The notes beneath the pieces are model-generated. The model was not told the DNA's origin. It was given only the letters and a program-made list of their open reading frames with translations, and made no database searches. Below are positions 44,901 through 52,922 of a stretch of DNA of 64,000 nt, one piece after another. The stretch spans positions 37,008 to 101,007 of the forward strand of contig JAUXWS010000095.1 of NCBI GenBank assembly GCA_030685015.1, in the 5' to 3' direction. Position numbers and translations under genes: made by a program. How positions within the stretch are numbered: the first letter of the stretch is position 1; every line of letters begins with the position of its first letter. The DNA is from a bacterium (GTDB lineage: Bacteria > CAIWAD01).

Positions 44901-46123
44901 TCGCGCAGGCGCGGATCCCCCCGCCAGTTGCCCGCCACGCTCTCAAATGGTTCCAGCAAGCCGCTCCAATCCAGGTCGAGATCGGTCTTCAAGCCAAGGT
45001 TGCCATAGAGGCCGGTGCAAGACACGGCCAGGACCGGAGGCGTCCCCCAGATGCCGCGGGCCACCTCACCCGTGCGGTTCCCCAGCAACAGGCTGCGGGC
45101 CAAGCTCAGGTAGGACTGCGCGGCCAGCAGCGAGCGAGCGCTCTCGTTGAAGCAGATGGTGCTTGCCTCCAGCTCCAGGCGCCGGGTGGCGGCGATGAGG
45201 CCGCTGGTGGTGGGACTCAGGCTGCGATTGCCCGCCAGCAGGACTCCGCCCAGGCGCAGGGTGTCTCCATACACCAGGCTCCCGGTGGCTTGGTTGCGCA
45301 GCAGACGGCCGCCCTCCAGGCGCAGGCGGCCGCTGATCAGGGCTTGGACCTGGTTGTCGGCCAGCTCGCAGTCCACCAGACGCCGCATGCCGTTGCCCAG
45401 GTTGAGCAGGGTGGAGGCGGTGGTGTTGCCCATGAAGCGGCACTGCTCGAAGAGGTGGACCCCGCTGCCGGCGATGGCGACCAGGGGGATGCTGTTCCCA
45501 TCGAACTGGCAGTCCAGGGCCGTCAGGATGGCTCCGCCCGTCGTGTACACAGCGCTGGAGCCGTGGTGGTGGTCTGTCACCCGACACCCCAGCAGGATCA
45601 GCTCCCCGTCGTTGCGGATGGCGCTGCCCGTGCTGTTGGTGGATGAGGCGCCGCTGAAGACGCAATCCCTCAGCACGGCCCGGGTGGACGCACCCGCATA
45701 GAGGCCTCCGCCTGAGAAGGTTGATCCACACTGCTCGAAGCGGCAGCCCTGCACACGGACCCCCACGCAATTGTTCAACAACAGGCCGCCGCCCGCGCTG
45801 GTGCCCACACCGTTCCGCAGCACCAGGCCCTGGACCAGCGTGCCCGGTCCGCGGCCGCTGAGGGTGAGGATGCGCTGCCCGCCGCCGTTCAGCACGGTGT
45901 TCAGGGCCTCCGGCTCTTCGCCCATCAAAGTGATGTCGCGCAGGAGGGTCAGGCCGGAGACGGAGTAGACGCCGGGAGCCACCACCACGCTGTCGCCGTC
46001 CTGGGCCTGATTCAGCGCCGAGGACAGGGTGGGCACCTGCGAGGGCACGCGCAGGGTGGCGGCGGAGAGGGCGCCGGCCCAGGCCAGCCCCAGAAACAGC
46101 GCGGACGGGATGAGGCGCTTCAT
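41939..46123 (-). CDS. Giant secreted beta-helix/PKD protein A with sorting tail
   Basis: A 1394-residue extracellular protein. Signal peptide about 1-21. Three right-handed parallel beta-helix blocks (about 22-430, 525-860 and 950-1300; typical rungs are GGGLLLNNCVGVRVQGCRF and GGAVARGGTTPLVLLDSCFFAGN) are separated by two PKD-like domains (about 445-512, DAWAWDLDDDGVPEAWG; about 870-945, WRWDADGDGLVDG). The C-terminal sorting domain is APNPFNGASLIHYTLPRP then LSLFNLLGQRVALL, ending LKVMLIE. Each helix opens with a line like LRVPSQVPTLSSALNQAQDGD, as in polymorphic outer-membrane and pectate-lyase-like proteins. AGGAGT precedes the ATG. Third gene of a three-gene paralogous run. Adhesin or glycan-active role is inference. 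Confidence 0.82.
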   Translation of the reverse strand: MKRLIPSALFLGLAWAGALSAATLRVPSQVPTLSSALNQAQDGDSVVVAPGVYSVSGLTLLRDITLMGEEPEALNTVLNGGGQRILTLSGRGPGTLVQGLVLRNGVGTSAGGGLLLNNCVGVRVQGCRFEQCGSTFSGGGLYAGASTRAVLRDCVFSGASSTNSTGSAIRNDGELILLGCRVTDHHHGSSAVYTTGGAILTALDCQFDGNSIPLVAIAGSGVHLFEQCRFMGNTTASTLLNLGNGMRRLVDCELADNQVQALISGRLRLEGGRLLRNQATGSLVYGDTLRLGGVLLAGNRSLSPTTSGLIAATRRLELEASTICFNESARSLLAAQSYLSLARSLLLGNRTGEVARGIWGTPPVLAVSCTGLYGNLGLKTDLDLDWSGLLEPFESVAGNWRGDPRLRDPMLEDFRPALGSPARPEHNACGVLAGALPPVDEAPAPLAWFSADPTYGVAPLSVRLRAWAGGDADAWAWDLDDDGVPEAWGQEVETVFTDFGAWPVTLSATGPQGTRQLRRAEALRVGGRLLRVPEDHATPAAALAAALPGDVVELADGDYWLPASLDMPGGVTLRAAHPRGARLRSINNYMPLVQSSYQALPSRVEGLELRRETQTYSPMVRCGEGRLELAGCRLARGAALGGSTLILEDCDLDSLSYVETDDCSTIRLTRCRLQDCERVATNSCAEEELLLEACLLVRCGNLATGSGGSNRGILRAHNCTLVDCGPAPPSTNVLVRRVQRLELDRCIVAASRVPLLGANPPTELAVARTTIHAGVLGDWVGPLAPLLEQDGNLDADPHFCDYGAGDFHLAATSPCWLDSLGQDHMGALGLGCDVGRPSILALEAVTVAGPFPLVRTLNARTLGGVATWRWDADGDGLVDGQEPTLTHSYQTPGIFRAGLQVANAAGWAEAWLPPVEVAAQVIRVPADQPTLGAAFDQATSGTLVLALPDHYLEHGLNLPAGVSLMGEGGIAVIDAQGQGRVLTLAAGAQPALLQDLELRQGSSTSGGGLLITPVDNNAAVVTIRRCRFQDNTAEQTGGAVARGGTTPLVLLDSCFFAGNEAGEGGALGGVGLRARSSSFVGNRAGTGGAWWNLDGQPVELCVFQDNEAALGGALALSGFALVRDCLFRGNRASGAGGAVWNAPWAASEGSRYEGCLFHGNRAGEDGAAILDRSSPRISFCTMAVDSTADTGGVLSLEAAIGAPAAILEHSIVAGARGGRAVSNADDRFTVACSDLWGNAHGNWDPPFAGQWGQAGNLEADPLFCAPDEGDFTLRAASPCRPGQSACGWMGALTGLCDESPLPAPALRPVALGLAAAPNPFNGASLIHYTLPRPAPVRLSLFNLLGQRVALLVDETRPAGVHTLRLEPRGWASGLYLLRLEQGGQAATLKVMLIE

Positions 46124-46179
46124 GGCGAGACTCCTGGTTGGGGTGGCATGCCACATCATGGCCGGCATGGAAGCCAAGC

Positions 46180-49100
46180 CTATTTCACCAGCAAGAGCTT
46201 GCAGGCGGCCTGGCCCTCCTCCGCCTCCAGCACCGCCAGGTAGAGGCCGCTGGCGCAGCGGGAGCCGTCGAAGCGGACCGCATGCCGTCCGGCGGCGTGG
46301 GGACCGCTGGCCGGCACCGCCACCTCGCGGCCGGCCAGATCGAAGATGGCCAGGCGCACCGTCTGGGGCCGGGTCAGGACGAAGGCAAGGACGGTGGCCG
46401 GATTGAAGGGATTGGGCCAGGCCTCCTCCAGGCGGAAGTCGCCGGCCTGCAAGGCGGGCAGGTGGGAGCGGTCGCAGGGATCGCTCCAGGCGCCCATGGC
46501 CCCGCAGGCGCTGGCGGGGGGCAGGCAGGGGCTGGCCGCCAGGAGGCGCAGGTCGCCGCCCGCGGCGTCGCAGTAGAGCGGATCGGCCTCCCGATTGCCG
46601 TTCTGGCCCAGCTGGTCGGCCCAGCCGGAGATCCAGTTGCCGGGCTCGTTCCCGAAGAGCGAGGAGCAGGTGATCTGGGGCGCCGGGGTGAGGAGATAGG
46701 GTCCGGCCTGCTCCGTCACCAGGCAGTGTTCCAGCCGGGGCGGGGCGCCCGTGAAAAAGAGGGCGGCCGCGCCGATGTCTGCGCTGTTGGCATGGAAGAC
46801 GCAGTGGCGGAAGAGGAGCAGGCTGTCCACGCTGCCGGCGCCGGCGCCGCCGTAATGGGCCTGGTTGCCGCGCAGCACGCAGCGGGTGAAGACGGCGTTG
46901 GACTGCTGGTCGAAGAAGAAGGCCCCGCCCAGCCCGTCGGTGCCCGCTCCCAGCGCGCTGCCGCCGGTCAGGGTCAGGCCCTCCAGGCGCACGCCCCGGC
47001 GCAAGGCCGAGCCGCGCAGGCAGCGCCCGGCGCCCTGGGCGTCCAGCACCACGCAGGCGGGGTCCCCTGTCCGGCCGCGCAGGAGGATGCCGTCGGGCAG
47101 CTCCAGGCCGGCCACCGGCCAGATGCCGCAGGCCACATCCACCGTGTCCCCCGGCAAGGCGGCGGCCAGGGCCTGGGCCAGGGTGGCGTGGTCCTCGGGC
47201 ACGCGGCGCAGGCGGGGCAGGCGGCTCTGGATGTAGTCCACCCGGGTCAGGGTGTCCCGGAAATCCCAGTTGAAGACGGTGAGGGTGACGGTCCAGCTCC
47301 CCTCCTCGGTGTAGACATGGATGGGATTGGGCGCCGAGCTGTCCCACACGCCATCGCCGTTGAAGTCCCATAACCGGCCGCCCACCTCGCCTGGGGACTG
47401 GTCGGTGAACTGGACCGTCAGCGGCGTCAGTCCGTCGCGCGGGGTGGCGCTGAAGGCGGCCTGCAGGTCCGTGCTGAGGCAGCCCAGCGCCATGTCGCCG
47501 ATGGTGGCCTGGCAGGGATTGGCCGCGGGCAGGCAGGGCGAGGGGGCCGCCACGCGCAGGGTGTCGTGGCTGAGGCTGCAGATGAGGGGATCCAGGGCCA
47601 GGTTGCCCGCTTGCCCCTGCCAGGGCAGGAGCTGTCCCGTCCAGTCACCCAGGCCGTTGCCGTGGATGATGGTGCAGGCCACCTCGGCGGGCGGATGGGC
47701 GGCCATTACGGCGGGCATGAAGCTGTTGCCCGCCACCACGCATTCCCGCATGGACCAGGGCGAGCGGAAGCGCAGGGCCGCGGTGGATTGGGCGCAGCCC
47801 GCCACCACCACGTCCTGCAGGTGGACGGGATGGAGGGCATCCAAGTCCAGCACGGCTTGGCTGAGGGGCTGGGCGGAGGTGATGTGCAGGCTCTCCAGCA
47901 CCAGGCTGTCCACCTCGGCCAGGATGGCCTGGCCGCCGCCCTGCCAGCGGCAGCGACGCAGGATCAGATTGGGGCCCCGGCTCCAGACACCCCGGTTGCA
48001 GTCCGTGAAGCGGCAATCCTCCACGTTAGCGGAGCTTCCCTCCGTCAGGAGCAAGGCGTCGCCCAGGCTGAGGGAGAACCGGCAGTTCCTCACCAGCACC
48101 TCCCCATCGGCGTCCAGGCTTTGCCAGCAGCGGATGAAATCGCAATCCACCAGCTCCACGCGGGGGGAACCCAAGGTGCGCAGCCCCAGGCGGGATTCGG
48201 TCGGGCCACGGAACTCGCAGCGTTCCACGCGCAGGGAGCAGTTCCTCAACTCCGGTCCGTTGCCGCCGTTGTGCCCCTGGAAAACCAGGTCGCGCAGCAG
48301 GATTTCCCGCGAACCAGCCGGGTGGTTGAACAGGTAGGAGGTCGGACTTGAGAGCGTCACGGCGGGGCGGGCGCCCACGGCATTGCGCAGGCCGATGAGC
48401 TGCACGCCATCGGGCAGCACTTGGCCGCTGGCATAATAGGTGCCCCCCTGGTACAAGCCCGGCTGGAAGAGGACCACCGTGCCCGGCCCCACCAAGTGCC
48501 AGACCGCCGAGAGCCAGGGCTGGGCCAGCGTGAGGCGCAGGGTGTCGGCCCAGACCGTGATGGGCGAATCCAGGCCGGCCACGGCCTGGTTGTGCCCGTC
48601 CTCCGCCCGCACCGTGGGCTGGTACTGGCCCTGCGTCAGGTAGAGATGCTCCGCTTGGGGCGCGGTGGTCACCAGGCTGTCCCCGTCCCCGAACTGCCAG
48701 GTGTAGAGCGTGGGCTGGCCCAGGGCCTGGGCCTCGAACTGGACGGCATGCGGAGCGAAACCGGCCAGGAGGGCCGCCGCCAGGGACACGCCGAAGCGGA
48801 CGCGCAGGGGCTGCGCCGCCACCGTCTCATGGCTGAGGCCGCCGCGCGTCACGCGCAGCCGCGGCCGCCAGTCCCCCGCCCGCAGGTAGACATGCGCCGG
48901 ATGCTGCTCCTGCGAGTCCCAGATCCCGTCATCTTCGAAGTCCCAGGCCCAGGCCTCGGGATCCCCCAGGCTCTCGTCCATGAACTGGACCGCCAGGGGC
49001 GCCGCCCCGCCCGCCGCATCCGTCCGGAAGCGGGCCGCCGGCTCGCCCAGGGCGCAGCCCTGGCCGAGCGCCCCCACCCGGCGCCCCTCCGGGTGGTTCC

Positions 49101-49857
49101 CGGGCAGACAGGGGGAATCCGCCGCCAGGCGGCCGTCTCCCCCCGCGCTGTCGCACAGCCGCGGCGGCTCCGACAGGTTGCCCAGGATCCCCTCGTAGAT
49201 GGCCACGAAGCCCGTCCAGTCCCCCGCCGGGTTCCCCTCCAGCAGGCTGTGCCGCACCAGGGGCAGGCGGGCCGGGCTGGACAGCTCCAGCGGCGGGGCG
49301 TCCTCGTTGCGCGTGAAGAGGCAGGCCTCCACCTGGATCTGGCAGTCCGGCGCCGCCGCCAGGGCCGAACCCAGGGGGGCGCGGTTGTGGGCGAAGGTGC
49401 AGGTCCGCACCAGCGGGTTGGCGCCCGCCGCCACCGCCAGCGCCCCGCCCGCCTCGTCGGCCTGGTTGTGCGTGAACACGCAGTCCTCGATGAGGAGCGT
49501 GCCGCTGACGACCTGCACGGCCCCGCCCCGGGCCGCCCGGCCATGGCGGAAGTGCAGGCCCCGCACCGTGGCGGCGGCATAGGCCTGGGTGATGGAGAGC
49601 AGGCGCTGCTGGCCGTCGCCCGCCAGCACCACGCTCCCCGCCTCCTCCTGGGACGCCAGCACCACGTTGCCGGAAAGGACCAGCCCGCTCTCCCAATAAA
49701 GCCCCGGCGCCACCAGCACGCTGTCCCCCATGCCCGACTCCGTCAGGGCCTGGAGGATGGTGGGGACCTCCTGGGGCACGCGCCGCGTGAGGGCGGCCAG
49801 CCGGGCGGGCAGGACCAAGCCCAGGACGATGATCAGGCAAAGGAAAGCACGCTTCAT
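46180..49857 (-). CDS. Giant secreted beta-helix/PKD protein B with sorting tail
   Basis: A 1225-residue paralogue of protein A. Signal peptide about 1-22 (MKRAFLCLIIVLGLVLPARLA). Helix blocks begin TRRVPQEVPTILQALTESGMGD and RVPEDHATLAQALAAALPGD. Three PKD-like domains carry WAWDFEDDGIWD, YTWQFGDGDSLV and RLWDFNGDGVWD. The sorting tail has AWPNPFNPATVLAFVL, LAIFDLAGREVAVP and KLLLVK, which is of the common type and unlike the tails of A and C. It ends 56 nt before protein A and starts 8 nt after protein C. The Asp-rich PKD loops suggest calcium binding. Confidence 0.82.
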   Translation of the reverse strand: MKRAFLCLIIVLGLVLPARLAALTRRVPQEVPTILQALTESGMGDSVLVAPGLYWESGLVLSGNVVLASQEEAGSVVLAGDGQQRLLSITQAYAAATVRGLHFRHGRAARGGAVQVVSGTLLIEDCVFTHNQADEAGGALAVAAGANPLVRTCTFAHNRAPLGSALAAAPDCQIQVEACLFTRNEDAPPLELSSPARLPLVRHSLLEGNPAGDWTGFVAIYEGILGNLSEPPRLCDSAGGDGRLAADSPCLPGNHPEGRRVGALGQGCALGEPAARFRTDAAGGAAPLAVQFMDESLGDPEAWAWDFEDDGIWDSQEQHPAHVYLRAGDWRPRLRVTRGGLSHETVAAQPLRVRFGVSLAAALLAGFAPHAVQFEAQALGQPTLYTWQFGDGDSLVTTAPQAEHLYLTQGQYQPTVRAEDGHNQAVAGLDSPITVWADTLRLTLAQPWLSAVWHLVGPGTVVLFQPGLYQGGTYYASGQVLPDGVQLIGLRNAVGARPAVTLSSPTSYLFNHPAGSREILLRDLVFQGHNGGNGPELRNCSLRVERCEFRGPTESRLGLRTLGSPRVELVDCDFIRCWQSLDADGEVLVRNCRFSLSLGDALLLTEGSSANVEDCRFTDCNRGVWSRGPNLILRRCRWQGGGQAILAEVDSLVLESLHITSAQPLSQAVLDLDALHPVHLQDVVVAGCAQSTAALRFRSPWSMRECVVAGNSFMPAVMAAHPPAEVACTIIHGNGLGDWTGQLLPWQGQAGNLALDPLICSLSHDTLRVAAPSPCLPAANPCQATIGDMALGCLSTDLQAAFSATPRDGLTPLTVQFTDQSPGEVGGRLWDFNGDGVWDSSAPNPIHVYTEEGSWTVTLTVFNWDFRDTLTRVDYIQSRLPRLRRVPEDHATLAQALAAALPGDTVDVACGIWPVAGLELPDGILLRGRTGDPACVVLDAQGAGRCLRGSALRRGVRLEGLTLTGGSALGAGTDGLGGAFFFDQQSNAVFTRCVLRGNQAHYGGAGAGSVDSLLLFRHCVFHANSADIGAAALFFTGAPPRLEHCLVTEQAGPYLLTPAPQITCSSLFGNEPGNWISGWADQLGQNGNREADPLYCDAAGGDLRLLAASPCLPPASACGAMGAWSDPCDRSHLPALQAGDFRLEEAWPNPFNPATVLAFVLTRPQTVRLAIFDLAGREVAVPASGPHAAGRHAVRFDGSRCASGLYLAVLEAEEGQAACKLLLVK

Positions 49858-49865
49858 GGGACACC

Positions 49866-52475
49866 TCACTGGACCAGCACCAGCTTGAGGACGGCGACGG
49901 CGCCATCCTGCTCCAGGCACAACAGGTAGAGGCCGCTCGCCCAGCCGCGGGGCTCCAGGCGCAGGGTGTGGACCCCCGCCGGCCGCGTCTCGTCCACCAG
50001 CAGGGCCACCTGTTGGCCGAGCAGGTTGAAGAGGGACAACCGGACCGGAGCCGGCCGTGGCAGGGTGTAGTGGATGAGGCTGGCCCCGTTGAAGGGATTG
50101 GGCGCCGCGGACAGGCCCAGCGCCGCGGGACGCGCCAGCGGCTCCCGCACGGGGCTCTCGCCGCACCAGCCGGCCAGGGCGCCCATCAAACCGCAGAGGG
50201 TCTGCTCGGGCCGGCAGGGGGAATCCACGCCCAGGGTGAAGTCCCCATGGCGGGGCGCGCAGAAGAGGGGGTCCGCCGCCAGGTTGCCGTCCTGTCCCTG
50301 CCAGGGGGCAAGGCCGGCCCAGTCGCCGTGGGCATTGCCCCAGAGGTCCGTGCAGGTGATGCGCAGACGCTCGTCCGGGCAGGCCAGGGCCCGGCCGCCC
50401 GGCGCCCCGGCCACGATGCAGCGCTCAACCGCGCCCCGCTCGCCGCCCGCCCAGGCGGGCAGCGAGACAATGGCGCCCAGGGCACTGGTGGAGTCCTCCG
50501 CCAGGGTGCAGGAGCGCAGCCGCGGCCCGGTGCCGTCGAAGAGGGCGGCGCCGTCCGTGCCGGCCTGGTTGCGGGCGAAGAGGCAACCTTCGTACCGGGC
50601 GCCCACCGTGCTGTACCAGGGGTCGTTCCAGACGGCGCCGCCCAGCGCCACCGCCTGGTTGCCCAGGAAGCGGCAGGCGCGCAGGGTGGCCGGGCCGTCC
50701 AGGGCGAGGGCGCCGCCGCGGACGGCCCGGTTGTCCGTGAAGGCGCAGGCCGTGGCCCAGAGGCTGTCCAGGACATGGATGGCCCCACCCGTCTCCGTCG
50801 CCTGGTTGCCGGAGAAGCCGCAGTTCTCCAGAACAAATCCCGCCCCGTGCAAGGCGCCACCCCGCGTGGCGCGGTTGTCCGAGAAGTCGCAGTCCTTCAA
50901 GTCCAGCAAGATGGGCGGCCAGGGGGCGGCGATGGCCCCACCCTCCCGGTCCGCCACGTTGTCGCGGAAGTGGCAGCGGCGGATATGCAGGCCGCTCGAT
51001 GCGCCGCCGAAGGTTGGCAGGAAGGCCAAGGCGCCGCTCCGGTCGGCTCTACCACCTTCGAAGATCAAGTCGAACAATGCGCGGAACGAAACCGTCGGCG
51101 CGACCTGCAGGATCGGACCCTGACCCGTCCCGACCAAGCTCGTCTCTCCCGGCATCCCCGCCAGACTGACCCCCGGCGGCAATACCAACCCCGCTGACGG
51201 AAAGCGACCCGGCCCCAGCTGGACCAAGTCTCCCGGTTGGGATATCGCCAGCGCCCCGGACAATTCCTCAGGGACAAGGACCTGCCTGATCACGCCTCCC
51301 ACGGCGACCGGAGGTCCCCAGCCTTCCAGCATGTCCTCGCCCCACCTGCCCGTCAGATGCCCGCGATAAATCCCGGGCCGCTCGAAGTTCCACTCCAGAA
51401 CCGTTCCGCTGCCGTCGATCTGCCCATCGCCGTCCACATCCCAGACCAGATCCTCAAACTCGCCGTAGACCTCGGCGACGAAGCGCACGCGCGCCGGCAG
51501 CGCCGCGGACAAGATCCAGGATTGAATCTCATGGATGCCGGGCGAGCAGCCGATGGGCAGCACGCCCATGTGATCCCCGCTGGGGGCATCGAGCAGGCAG
51601 GGCGTGTCCCACTGCAGGTGGAAGTCCAATTCGGGATCGCAGAAGAGGGGATTGGCCGAGATGTTGCCGTACTGGCCCAAGAAGGGAGCCAACACCCCCG
51701 TCCAATCGCCGGCTTGGCCGCCCCACATGTCGCTGCACGTCACCTCCACCTGGTCCGGAACCATGTTGCCGGTCCCCAGCAGGGGGCCGCGCAGGCCGGA
51801 CACGATGCAGCGGTCCAGCGCGAGCCGGTTCAGACTGGTGCCGACCAGGGTCGTGCTCGGGTGGCCACAATCCACCAGGGTGCATTGGTTCAGGGTGATG
51901 GTGCCCATGTCATAGGGAATCCAACCGCGGCTGCCAAAGCGCTGGAGCCTTTGCATGACGCAGCGGGAGAACAGGAGGTCGGGATGATCCTGGTTCACAA
52001 GGGTGTAACAATCCCGGATATGACATGAGGCGAAGAACGCCGAACCATTCCCGTGAATGGTTGAGATGCTGTCGAAGACGCAGTCCACGGCGGCGATGCC
52101 ATTGCCGTTCGTGCCACTGTTGCTTCCCACCAGGCGGCAGGCGCGCAGTTCGAGCATGGCATTCCCGGTGCTGGCGACCAGGTTGCGCAGCTCCAGGTTC
52201 TCCAGGTAGGCGGGCATTCCACTGTTGTTCAGCACCTGGGCCGAACCAGCCTGGATCAGCCGCACGTGGCCGGGTTGGGCCGCGCGCAGGGTGACGCCCT
52301 GGTCCAGCATAAGGGTTTGCGCGATGGGATAGGTCCCGGCCGCCACTTCGACCGTGTCGCCCACCAGATTGACGGCCAAGGCGGCCTGGATTGTCGGGTA
52401 GACCTGGGGCACGCGCAGCACCGTGGCCGGCAGCAGGCGGACCAGGAGCAGGACAAGCGGCAGGAGCAGGCGCAT
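49866..52475 (-). CDS. Giant secreted beta-helix protein C with sorting tail
   Basis: An 869-residue paralogue and the first gene of the trio. Signal peptide about 1-18. Two beta-helix blocks flank a PKD-like segment (DLVWDVDGDGQIDGSG). Rungs such as GGALHGAGFVLENCGFSGNQA repeat through the second block. The tail APNPFNGASLIHYTLPRP...LSLFNLLGQQVALL, ending LKLVLVQ, is almost the same as in protein A, also at the DNA level. The ATG at 52475 starts the signal peptide; the frame is open 21 codons upstream. A sigma-54-like promoter lies about 75 nt ahead. Confidence 0.82.
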   Translation of the reverse strand: MRLLLPLVLLLVRLLPATVLRVPQVYPTIQAALAVNLVGDTVEVAAGTYPIAQTLMLDQGVTLRAAQPGHVRLIQAGSAQVLNNSGMPAYLENLELRNLVASTGNAMLELRACRLVGSNSGTNGNGIAAVDCVFDSISTIHGNGSAFFASCHIRDCYTLVNQDHPDLLFSRCVMQRLQRFGSRGWIPYDMGTITLNQCTLVDCGHPSTTLVGTSLNRLALDRCIVSGLRGPLLGTGNMVPDQVEVTCSDMWGGQAGDWTGVLAPFLGQYGNISANPLFCDPELDFHLQWDTPCLLDAPSGDHMGVLPIGCSPGIHEIQSWILSAALPARVRFVAEVYGEFEDLVWDVDGDGQIDGSGTVLEWNFERPGIYRGHLTGRWGEDMLEGWGPPVAVGGVIRQVLVPEELSGALAISQPGDLVQLGPGRFPSAGLVLPPGVSLAGMPGETSLVGTGQGPILQVAPTVSFRALFDLIFEGGRADRSGALAFLPTFGGASSGLHIRRCHFRDNVADREGGAIAAPWPPILLDLKDCDFSDNRATRGGALHGAGFVLENCGFSGNQATETGGAIHVLDSLWATACAFTDNRAVRGGALALDGPATLRACRFLGNQAVALGGAVWNDPWYSTVGARYEGCLFARNQAGTDGAALFDGTGPRLRSCTLAEDSTSALGAIVSLPAWAGGERGAVERCIVAGAPGGRALACPDERLRITCTDLWGNAHGDWAGLAPWQGQDGNLAADPLFCAPRHGDFTLGVDSPCRPEQTLCGLMGALAGWCGESPVREPLARPAALGLSAAPNPFNGASLIHYTLPRPAPVRLSLFNLLGQQVALLVDETRPAGVHTLRLEPRGWASGLYLLCLEQDGAVAVLKLVLVQ

Positions 52476-52546
52476 GGGCGTCTCCCGGCGACAGCGGGGG
52501 CTGCGGGACGAAGGGCAGGACCCAGGCGGGTCCTGCACCCATGCTC

Positions 52547-52562
52547 TGCAACTCTTATGCCG
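52547..52562 (-). promoter_or_regulatory. Sigma-54-like promoter ahead of the beta-helix trio
   Basis: On the minus strand, CGGCATAAGAGTTGCA: invariant GG (52561-52560) and GC (52549-52548) 10 nt apart, perfect TTGCA at -12, and a weaker -24 half (CGGCAT for TGGCAC). The predicted start near 52536 leaves a 60-nt leader before the ATG at 52475. Confidence 0.5.
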
Positions 52563-52660
52563 GATTATTCAGCTTTGAGATGTGAGGTAGAGGACCGTGA
52601 AAGGAAGGCTTCGTCTGGACTTCGCAACAGAGGTGGGGCTTTCCAGACGGGTGGATGGCC

Positions 52661-52897
52661 TCAGGCTGGCTTGGGTGCCCTGAGCTTGACGGGCTTGCAG
52701 AGGGCGTCCTTGTCCGCCGCGGCGCGCCCACAGTCCCGGCAGACGTGGGTGGGCCGGGCCACCAGGGCCATCAGCTCCTCCCTGTGCTCCTCCAGATCCT
52801 TGCGGGACCACTCACAGAGCTTCTTCAAGGCCTCCCCGCCCGCTGGACATGACACGGAGGGAGCGGCCCCGGGCCGCCCCCTCCGGTATTCCCGCAC
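52661..52897 (-). CDS. Small zinc-ribbon-like protein
   Basis: A 78-codon frame. The convincing part is the last 55 residues: LKKLCEWSRKDLEEHREELMAL, then CRDCGRAAADKDALCKPVKL, where CxxC plus a later Cys suggests a metal-binding knuckle. Similar short CxxCGR...LCKP proteins occur in other phyla, of unknown role. The GTG at 52897 gives the longest form; an internal GTG at 52855 or a TTG after GGGGAGG would give a shorter protein that fits the conserved part better. It lies 25 nt after the starch-binding-like gene, same strand. Confidence 0.6.
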   Translation of the reverse strand: MREYRRGRPGAAPSVSCPAGGEALKKLCEWSRKDLEEHREELMALVARPTHVCRDCGRAAADKDALCKPVKLRAPKPA

Positions 52898-52922
52898 TCG
52901 ACCGGATGGTCCGGGTCGCGTG

